NCBI GenBank assembly: GCA_041584055.1
Contig: JBFHER010000282.1
Coordinates: 1-5,210, forward strand
DNA: 5,210 nucleotides
Source of the DNA: JBFHER01 sp041584055
GTDB taxonomy: Bacteria > Bacteroidota > Bacteroidia > Bacteroidales > UBA5342
Reading direction: 5' to 3'
Below the pieces are notes generated by a model that did no database searches, was not told where the DNA came from, and saw nothing but the letters and a program-made list of their open reading frames with translations. How positions within the stretch are numbered: the stretch's first letter is position 1; each line of letters begins with the position of its first letter. This document shows, piece by piece, positions 1 to 5,210 of the stretch. The translations under genes and the position numbers were made by a program.

Positions 1-59
1 GCGGTGCACGGGGCTACCATGATGTCGCTCTTACAGAGCTTTTTGTTTTTCGCAAGCTC
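1..59. repeat. Possible fragment of an interspersed palindromic (REP-like) element
   Basis: The segment is rich in short inverted repeats: GCTCT/AGAGC (27-31 with 35-39) and GAGCTT/AAGCTC (36-41 with 54-59), which share bases and so cannot both form. It also carries a GC-rich block at the left edge containing the palindrome GTGCAC (4-9). Read on the minus strand, the order is an A-rich run, GCTCTGTAAGAGCGACAT, then GTAGCCCCGTGCACCGC. This resembles, from memory, interspersed elements with a GCTCTGTAAGAGC core and a GTAGCCCCG arm found in many Bacteroidota genomes. The element would be cut by the window edge. Between it and the array (60-116) I see no gene, RNA or clear site. The assignment rests on recollection and the visible symmetry, not on a search. 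Confidence 0.35.
27..50 (+). terminator. Possible intrinsic terminator, plus strand
   Basis: A 5-bp stem GCTCT/AGAGC with a TAC loop (27-39) is followed at once by T5-G-T5 (40-50), which is the layout of a Rho-independent terminator for transcription coming from the left edge. The stem is short (three G-C pairs), and the same bases can also be explained as the core of an interspersed palindromic element. It does not have a U-tract in the minus direction, so it would not end the lyase transcript. Confidence 0.33.
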
Positions 60-116
60 ATGTATTAATTCATAAGAAATGATTTCACTGAATGCATCGT
101 TAAGCCCCCTCTTTGA

Positions 117-308
117 CCTTTCAACACTTCAATATTTTATCATTTCAACATTCCAACATTCCAACACTTCAACATTCCAACATTTCCACACTTCCACATT
201 TCCACACTTCAACATTCCAACATTTCCACACTCCAACACTTCCACATTTCCACATTTCCACACTTCCACACTCCAACACTTCCACATTCCCACACTCCAA
301 CATTCCAA
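117..308. repeat. Tandem array with strict 8-bp period, consensus CAYTYCMA (plus strand)
   Basis: Twenty-four consecutive 8-bp slots fit this stretch with no insertion or deletion. The 21 slots from 141 to 308 all match CAYTYCMA. At the left end, 117-124 (CCTTTCAA) has one mismatch, 125-132 fits, and 133-140 (TATTTTAT) is degenerate. The main variants are CATTCCAA, CACTTCAA, CATTTCCA, CACTTCCA and CACTCCAA. Only unit positions 3, 5 and 7 vary freely. The plus strand has no G from 116 to 315. The array ends eight bases before the lyase stop codon (317-319), so it would form the 3' untranslated region of that transcript. Because 8 is not a multiple of 3, reading frames through it give artefactual 8-residue peptide repeats. 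I do not recognise a named repeat family; similar short arrays are, to my recollection, seen in other Bacteroidota genomes. It is not CRISPR-like, since there are no unique spacers. Confidence 0.93.
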
Positions 309-316
309 CACAAATG

Positions 317-3300
317 CTAGTAAATAAATATTTTTCTTACATCTTTTTGGGATTTTGAACCTACACGCACCATGTACATCCCCAAAGGAATGTCGTTGAG
401 TGGAACTGTTAAACTTGCATTTGTACTCTTGAATGAATGCATAAGCGATCCTGAGACATCAAACAATTCCACGGTATAGTCCTGTAAAGTGGGGCATACA
501 ACGGTGAGTTTCCTGTTAAAAGGATCATAATTAAAATCTGTGATTAAGGCATTCTCCAACGAAGGCAACGCCTTCAAAGAAGTATAATTGCCTGAAATTT
601 CAAGGGAGAAGGTGCCGGATGGAACCTGGACTTTTATCCAATTCGGGCTTGCTTCAATTATCTCCGCAGGACTGCCATCCAATTGCACCGATTCAATTTC
701 AGGACAATAGAATGTCACTTGTGTACCTGAGGAATAGATCTTTCCGCTCAATCCATTTGTTAAATCAGACATCTTCATAAAAAGTGCAACGGAAGCTTCG
801 GACTGAAAGCCACAACGTGTGCCTGCCCCATCATCAAAAGAAACACCTTTTACAAAGTATGACATTAACTTATCACCGGATTTTCTATAGATGATATCCT
901 CGCCCTGAAAGACTTCGTCACCATAGTTTCCAATGGCGGTGCCATCTGAAGTGAGTGCCACATCCTGAATATCGCCCTGAGTAATTTTTGCACCTGTGTA
1001 GTCGCCTGTCTCAATCCGTGTCATATCACCCACCTCATGGGATTTATCACCCGGGAAGAAAACGGTTAGGATATCTACCCTACTGTTGCTGGTGTTATAA
1101 TTGGCATAAATATAATCTGCCGCATAAGCGTAACCTGATCTGGCCTGATTTGCGGTCCTCTTTATTTCAACGGAGGCCGGCGGGGTCCCTAAATGGGTCG
1201 TCAAAGTAGCTTCATTACCAGTGTAAATACGTGGACCATCAGCGCCATTTTCCATTTTTATCTCGGAGAAGTATTCTGTATTATCATCTATTTGTTGCAG
1301 TTTCGCTGAATTGGGATGCCATACAACATTCACATTATCTTCAGCATTGTCTGTTGTGACATGGTCCATCACCACATAGTAGCCATTCGCACCATTGGAC
1401 GGTTGCATGAACATAAGATCTCTTAAATGATGTCCTTTAATGGCCGTGGAACTTGATCCTCTAAAGTATTCGATCTCCGCACCTACCAATCCTTCAATAA
1501 TCCCTTCACCGGTTTGAGTTGCATGTCTTTCGCCATTAACCATTAAGGTATTTGAGGACTCTGAATTCGAATGAATGAAGTCGAACGTTGCTGTTACACC
1601 ATCGACTGTCACATCATTATTTGGTCCATCGTAGCCTGAATTACGCATCAATATTTCCCCATATCCGGCCATGGCCAGGGCATTGGTTTCATAATTTGTA
1701 TGGTATTCTGTATTGCCGGTTAAATTCAGCATACTTGCATAAAGTGCGTTGGTGGATTGCGCGTCAGAAATTAAGACCCCATAATTTTTAAACAAGCGAC
1801 TTGGTGCAAGCACAGCATCATCCGTATCAAATTCTAAGGGCTTATTGTTTGCCGCTGTTCCAGCCATGATCAGGTAATTACTTAGGTATCCGATTGGTTC
1901 AGGATTTTCTAAGCCAGCTCCTTCTCGTAAAACCCACATGGCGTATTTGTACGCTTCAGGAGAAAAGCGCGCAGCAGAGATAATGTGAGGAGATAATACA
2001 GTATTACCACTAATATCCCATGGTTTCTGGGCTTCTGTATCGCGCGAATCGCCATATAATAAAATACGGCCAAATGGTGCAACAGCATACCCGTACATAT
2101 ATTCTTTTAGACCTAAAATCCCCGGATTTGTGTAGTATTCATTGTACCCCATGTATTCCATGATATCCGGGGTTGTATTCTTTGCTGTACGTTCAATGCT
2201 ATTCCATCGTTGCACGCAGTACCCGTTACCTGCAGGAGATACGCCATCATCCGGCATGTAGTGCTCTGACAAACCGATTTCCCATTCAACTTTTGCGGAT
2301 TTAAAGCTCGGTTCGTCACCTGCAAATTTGTAATACAACATTCTCATGGCCCAGCCATGGGGATCCCACTGACCAATTACAAGCTGCATGATTTTATTTT
2401 CAAGGATGGAGTCATATCTTGCAAATACCAATGAATCCAAATCATGGCGAATCACATCTATTGCCAATAAGGCAAAAAAGAGTTCATGTGAACGAACAGA
2501 AGATCCTGAGGCATTGGCTCCAATGGACATGGTTGTGATGCGATTGTCAAATTTATCCTTAATATTGGCCACATATTTAGATCTGTTTTCAGGATCTAGT
2601 ATGTAAGCCAATGCATTTGCGCCCATCACATCCGCTGTCTCTGTACCGTTATTGCTAAGGGCGCTGGCTTTCATGGCTGCATACATTGGGGATGTTTCAG
2701 CCAGATTGCGCCAATACGCATAGTCGGCAGAATTAATAATGTTCCCTGATGGATTGTCATTATAACCTCCATTCTGTGTTGTGGCAGTCGCCTCATTTGA
2801 ATAATCTGATTGACCGGCCGAATTAATCGCTGACAGACGGTAGGTATAACTCGTGTCTGCTGATAGTCCCGCATCTCTAAAACTGGTTGCACCATAGCCC
2901 AGCGTGACTAGCTCAGCAAATGCATCGTCTCCTTGCTTTCGTTCTATCAGATACCCATCTTCGTTTGTGGCCAGGTCTTCCCAGGTCAGGTTAATTGTTG
3001 TACTTGATGATGCTCTGGCTATCAAGGATACGGGGGTGGCTGGCACTTCCACATCACCGCTGTAAAGCACTAATTGTGGGGCATTGGATCCCAGCTCTTT
3101 GCTTGCAAAACTAATTGTTTTCTTAAGTGCTTCAGCATCGTCCATACAAAGTGAAATAACCTTATCTCCTGCCAGTTGTTGCCTCACAAAACTCGTAACA
3201 TCCCACTCAAAATAAGTGTCTGTATTGTCAACTATTGTTTGTGATACATCCTTCCCAGACTCGGGAACAGTGGCCCATGTTACTGTGCTTTCATTCCAAT

Positions 3301-3676
3301 CATCACCTAATTCAATCGCTTTGATCGGGCGCGAATTATTGCTGGTGACAAACAGGCGCACAAGGGCTTTGTTAATGGTCACATCACCAAAATCGATGGT
3401 TGATAAATCAAATTGAAGTAGCACTTTGCGTGCAAAATCCAGTGACGTCGTATTTTTTATCAGCAATTCGGTTTCTGTGCCATAATTTTCATTTTCAGAA
3501 CTACCTCCCCTGACATAGGTATCATAAGTTGCAGGGTAGGTTCCAAAAACGATTGACGCCAGTTCCTTTTGAGCAGATTTACTTTCATCCTTTTGAGACG
3601 ATCCCAATTGAATGAAACCAAACAAACATAAACTAAACACCACAAGCTTCGTCATATTCCGTATGATTTTTTTCAT
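317..3676 (-). CDS. Secreted multidomain heparinase II/III-like polysaccharide lyase (CBM96/DNRLRE, FN3, lyase, T9SS sorting domain)
   Basis: A complete 1119-residue protein. The start is fixed: an in-frame TAG lies nine bases upstream (3683-3685), and Met1 gives a better signal-peptide n-region (KKIIRNMTK) than Met8. Residues 1-28 are a signal peptide with core LVVFSLCLFGFIQLG. About 40-206 resembles CBM96/DNRLRE domains (DTYVRGG, KVLLQFDLS, DDWNESTVTWATVP, WDVTSFV). About 212-300 is fibronectin type III (INLTWEDLATNEDGYLIER, YTYRLSAINSAGQSDYSN). About 312-640 is helical, like an alpha/alpha toroid, with DDGVSPAGNGY at 476-486. About 645-1030 is beta-rich, with YHTNYETNALAMAGYGEIL (658-676) and SNTLMVNGE (708-716), as in heparinase II/III proteins. 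About 1045-1119 is a T9SS-type sorting domain. The family cleaves uronic-acid polysaccharides by beta-elimination. Tyr486 and His659 are candidate catalytic residues by position only. The gene is probably co-transcribed with the esterase gene upstream. A divergent lyase family or a non-lyase relative remains possible; the substrate is unknown. Confidence 0.8.
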   Translation of the reverse strand: MKKIIRNMTKLVVFSLCLFGFIQLGSSQKDESKSAQKELASIVFGTYPATYDTYVRGGSSENENYGTETELLIKNTTSLDFARKVLLQFDLSTIDFGDVTINKALVRLFVTSNNSRPIKAIELGDDWNESTVTWATVPESGKDVSQTIVDNTDTYFEWDVTSFVRQQLAGDKVISLCMDDAEALKKTISFASKELGSNAPQLVLYSGDVEVPATPVSLIARASSSTTINLTWEDLATNEDGYLIERKQGDDAFAELVTLGYGATSFRDAGLSADTSYTYRLSAINSAGQSDYSNEATATTQNGGYNDNPSGNIINSADYAYWRNLAETSPMYAAMKASALSNNGTETADVMGANALAYILDPENRSKYVANIKDKFDNRITTMSIGANASGSSVRSHELFFALLAIDVIRHDLDSLVFARYDSILENKIMQLVIGQWDPHGWAMRMLYYKFAGDEPSFKSAKVEWEIGLSEHYMPDDGVSPAGNGYCVQRWNSIERTAKNTTPDIMEYMGYNEYYTNPGILGLKEYMYGYAVAPFGRILLYGDSRDTEAQKPWDISGNTVLSPHIISAARFSPEAYKYAMWVLREGAGLENPEPIGYLSNYLIMAGTAANNKPLEFDTDDAVLAPSRLFKNYGVLISDAQSTNALYASMLNLTGNTEYHTNYETNALAMAGYGEILMRNSGYDGPNNDVTVDGVTATFDFIHSNSESSNTLMVNGERHATQTGEGIIEGLVGAEIEYFRGSSSTAIKGHHLRDLMFMQPSNGANGYYVVMDHVTTDNAEDNVNVVWHPNSAKLQQIDDNTEYFSEIKMENGADGPRIYTGNEATLTTHLGTPPASVEIKRTANQARSGYAYAADYIYANYNTSNSRVDILTVFFPGDKSHEVGDMTRIETGDYTGAKITQGDIQDVALTSDGTAIGNYGDEVFQGEDIIYRKSGDKLMSYFVKGVSFDDGAGTRCGFQSEASVALFMKMSDLTNGLSGKIYSSGTQVTFYCPEIESVQLDGSPAEIIEASPNWIKVQVPSGTFSLEISGNYTSLKALPSLENALITDFNYDPFNRKLTVVCPTLQDYTVELFDVSGSLMHSFKSTNASLTVPLNDIPLGMYMVRVGSKSQKDVRKIFIY

Positions 3677-3687
3677 AACAAACTAGC

Positions 3688-3726
3688 ATATTGTTATTTA
3701 CTTTTTTGCATCTGAGATATTGTTAT
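3688..3726. repeat. 10-bp direct repeat (ATATTGTTAT) in the gap between the esterase and lyase genes
   Basis: ATATTGTTAT occurs at 3688-3697 and again at 3717-3726, 29 bp apart start to start, within the 99-bp AT-rich gap (3677-3775). Two short palindromes lie nearby: TATCGATA (3724-3731) and ATCATGAT (3738-3745). No stem followed by a T-run is visible in the minus direction, so read-through from the esterase gene into the lyase gene is likely. I see no convincing Bacteroidota promoter (the TTTG near the lyase start is too close to the ATG and lacks the upstream TA). In sequence this AT-rich, a 10-bp repeat may be chance, so a regulatory role is only a possibility. Confidence 0.3.
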
Positions 3727-3775
3727 CGATATCATCTATCATGATTAAATAACGATCAGGATGTAAGTAATTGAA

Positions 3776-5210
3776 TTAATTTATAATAATTTTCTTAAAG
3801 ACAGTCTCTTCACCTGACATGAGCTTAATCATGTAACAGCCAACATCTAAAGTAGATACATCCAAAGAGGCTGTGCGTTCAGCGCTCAACACCTGATGCC
3901 CGGATAAGTCGTACAGCGCAGCACTGTATTCATCCTTTCTTCCTGAAAACATAACTATATCTGTAGCGGGATTAGGATAAATCACCAATTCATCACCCAA
4001 TGTGTGTGAAAGAGCAGACAAGCCGGAATCAATCGTAGCCGCCTTCACTTGTATGTATGCATCTGTTGAGCCTGGGACAATGATATATTCAGAAAGGCCA
4101 GTTGCATCAGGTTTCTTCACTCCATCAATCTCTAAGGCACTAAAAACTTTACCTTTCGGCGCGTGTATTTCGAATTTCGACTGGTCATTCCACAGGCTTG
4201 TAAAACTTCCCGATGCATTTAGAGTGTCTTCCCCTACTTTGATAAAAACATCCCCCTCTATATCAACCTTGAAAACCGCCACATGTATATCATAAACAGC
4301 AGCCAGTACGCTTTTGGCATAGCGACGACCATAGAGCAATTGAGAGGCAGTATTGAAATGGGTGGAGTCGCCCAAATGCCATAGGCTGGTATTTGTTACA
4401 TAGCTGGCATTTTCAATCTCCGAGCTTATATTAAGCAGGTTATCATTGAATCCCTTGTACTTATCATACCAGGGTCCCAACTGGCCAGCTACAAAATAAA
4501 AGTCACTTCCAACGGATGTTCTTATTTTGCTTACCAGACCATTCAGATTGGAAAGGTAGGCACTGTAACTGCTATTCCCGGACTCTCCCTGATGCCAGAT
4601 CATTGCTTTCACCTGGCCATAGTCTTTTGCCTTCGTTAAACGTTCCATCAAAGCTTCGTGGTAGTCGCCACCTTCTATAAACTCACGAATGTGCGTTCCT
4701 CCTTTTGCATTAACGATAATGCAGACGCGCTTGTCCAGATATTTGGCCATGGTTTGAATAAAAGTGTACGAAGGTCCCAGCTTTTGCAGATCTGCACTTT
4801 TTCGAATGTTAGAGTACAAATTCATGGGGTTTACCGCAGGAATCCATTCATCCTTATCATTCATCAGGTAAGCCCCTTCTATTGGTTCTGTATTATCTTC
4901 AATGTCAGCACGACCGGCCATGTTCGACTGGCCTGAGGCCAAAAAAACTTCCAATTCATCGTCAAGCATGATAACATTCTGTAGGACGCTGCCATTTACG
5001 ATCACCCGATTATTTTGGCTAAGATAAGTGTCGTAGGATACAGAATAGTTTATTTCGCCAGGCGTTAATTCACTTAAGAACAAACGACCGTTCACATCAG
5101 TGATATAAGTTTGATCATCGATTGTTATTTCAGCTCCGCTCAGCGGATTTCTATCAAAATCGAAAACACGAAATTCAATTGAATAAACGGGAGTGTAGTC
5201 ATATTTGGCA
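3776..5210 (-). CDS. Secreted SGNH/CE6-like carbohydrate O-acetylesterase (SASA domain), 5'-truncated by window edge
   Basis: The frame stays open to the right edge (477 complete codons visible, stop TAA at 3776-3778), so the true start is outside the window. The GTG at 5093-5095 is an internal Val, because 38 further in-frame codons precede it and continue a domain. In visible residues: about 8-83 is a carboxypeptidase-regulatory-like beta-sandwich (PLSGAEITIDD, then TDVNGRLFL); about 85-305 is the SASA/CE6 esterase domain, with GQSNMAGR (nucleophile Ser95), AKGGTHIREF, WHQGES at 205-210, and DSTHF (Asp281, His284 completing the triad); about 308-390 is a beta-rich linker domain; 402-477 is a T9SS type A sorting domain with YPNPATD and a basic KKIIIN end. 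The family removes acetyl esters from sugars such as xylan or sialic acid. Export would be by T9SS, outside the cell or on its surface. The lyase gene follows 99 bp downstream on the same strand. The fold is well supported; the substrate is unknown. Confidence 0.88.
   Translation of the reverse strand, partial: AKYDYTPVYSIEFRVFDFDRNPLSGAEITIDDQTYITDVNGRLFLSELTPGEINYSVSYDTYLSQNNRVIVNGSVLQNVIMLDDELEVFLASGQSNMAGRADIEDNTEPIEGAYLMNDKDEWIPAVNPMNLYSNIRKSADLQKLGPSYTFIQTMAKYLDKRVCIIVNAKGGTHIREFIEGGDYHEALMERLTKAKDYGQVKAMIWHQGESGNSSYSAYLSNLNGLVSKIRTSVGSDFYFVAGQLGPWYDKYKGFNDNLLNISSEIENASYVTNTSLWHLGDSTHFNTASQLLYGRRYAKSVLAAVYDIHVAVFKVDIEGDVFIKVGEDTLNASGSFTSLWNDQSKFEIHAPKGKVFSALEIDGVKKPDATGLSEYIIVPGSTDAYIQVKAATIDSGLSALSHTLGDELVIYPNPATDIVMFSGRKDEYSAALYDLSGHQVLSAERTASLDVSTLDVGCYMIKLMSGEETVFKKIIIN

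Noticed and set aside
1..75. Plus-strand frame open from the left edge to a TAA at 73-75, possibly the tail of an upstream gene
   Set aside because: Only 24 codons, and it runs through the hairpin-rich segment with a terminator-like T-run inside it; the peptide has no recognisable feature.
1..103. Minus-strand frame (reading NDAFSEIISYELIHELAKNKKLCKSD...) open to the left edge
   Set aside because: It is preceded by a TAA, has no ATG before the codon at 18-20, and runs through the palindromic element; there is too little to support a gene.
117..308. CRISPR array
   Set aside because: Units are 8 bp with no unique spacers and no cas genes nearby; it is a simple tandem repeat.
79..358. Overlapping plus-strand reading frames of 82 and 81 codons, and a 60-codon minus frame (129-311), with 8-residue peptide repeats such as STFQHSNT
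   Set aside because: They are produced by the 8-bp array, which has almost no stop codons in any frame; the repeated peptides follow from DNA periodicity, and there is no ribosome binding site or domain.
988..2895. Several plus- and minus-strand frames of 66-74 codons inside the lyase gene
   Set aside because: They are shadows of the 1119-residue gene, with no start signals or recognisable domains.
3677..3692. Bacteroidota -7 promoter box (TAnnTTTG) just before the lyase ATG
   Set aside because: The TTTG lacks the TA at the right spacing and lies so close to the ATG that transcription would begin inside the coding sequence.
3717..3735. Hairpin GATAT...ATATC in the intergenic gap as a terminator
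   Set aside because: The stem is only 5 bp of mostly A-T pairs and is followed by an A-run, not a T-run, in the minus direction.

Overview
The window suggests a member of the Bacteroidota. Both large genes end in a Por/type IX secretion system (T9SS) type C-terminal sorting domain, coding DNA is moderately AT-rich, and the one visible start codon has no Shine-Dalgarno sequence, which is usual in that phylum. Large secreted multidomain carbohydrate enzymes of this kind are common in polysaccharide-degrading, often marine, Bacteroidota; the exact lineage cannot be read from this sequence.

Layout, read along the minus strand (right to left). From the right edge to 3776 runs the 3' part of a gene for a secreted SGNH/CE6-like (SASA domain) carbohydrate esterase; its 5' end lies outside the window. 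A 99-bp AT-rich gap with a 10-bp direct repeat follows. Then a complete 1119-residue gene (317-3676) encodes a secreted heparinase II/III-like polysaccharide lyase candidate with a signal peptide, a CBM96/DNRLRE-type domain, a fibronectin type III domain, the catalytic region and a sorting domain. The left 316 bp holds no supported gene. It contains a tandem array with a strict 8-bp period (117-308) that starts eight bases after the lyase stop codon, and at the far left a hairpin-rich segment (1-59) that looks like part of an interspersed palindromic element and could also act as a plus-strand terminator.

The two proteins look like a de-esterification and depolymerisation pair. The esterase would remove acetyl groups from an acidic polysaccharide and the lyase would cleave the backbone by beta-elimination, both acting outside the cell after T9SS export. 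The substrate cannot be named from sequence alone. No SusC/SusD pair, regulator or RNA gene is visible here.

Nothing in the window amounts to a clearly new system. The most unusual structure is the phase-perfect 8-bp array, which leaves one strand without a single G for 200 bases directly behind a coding gene.
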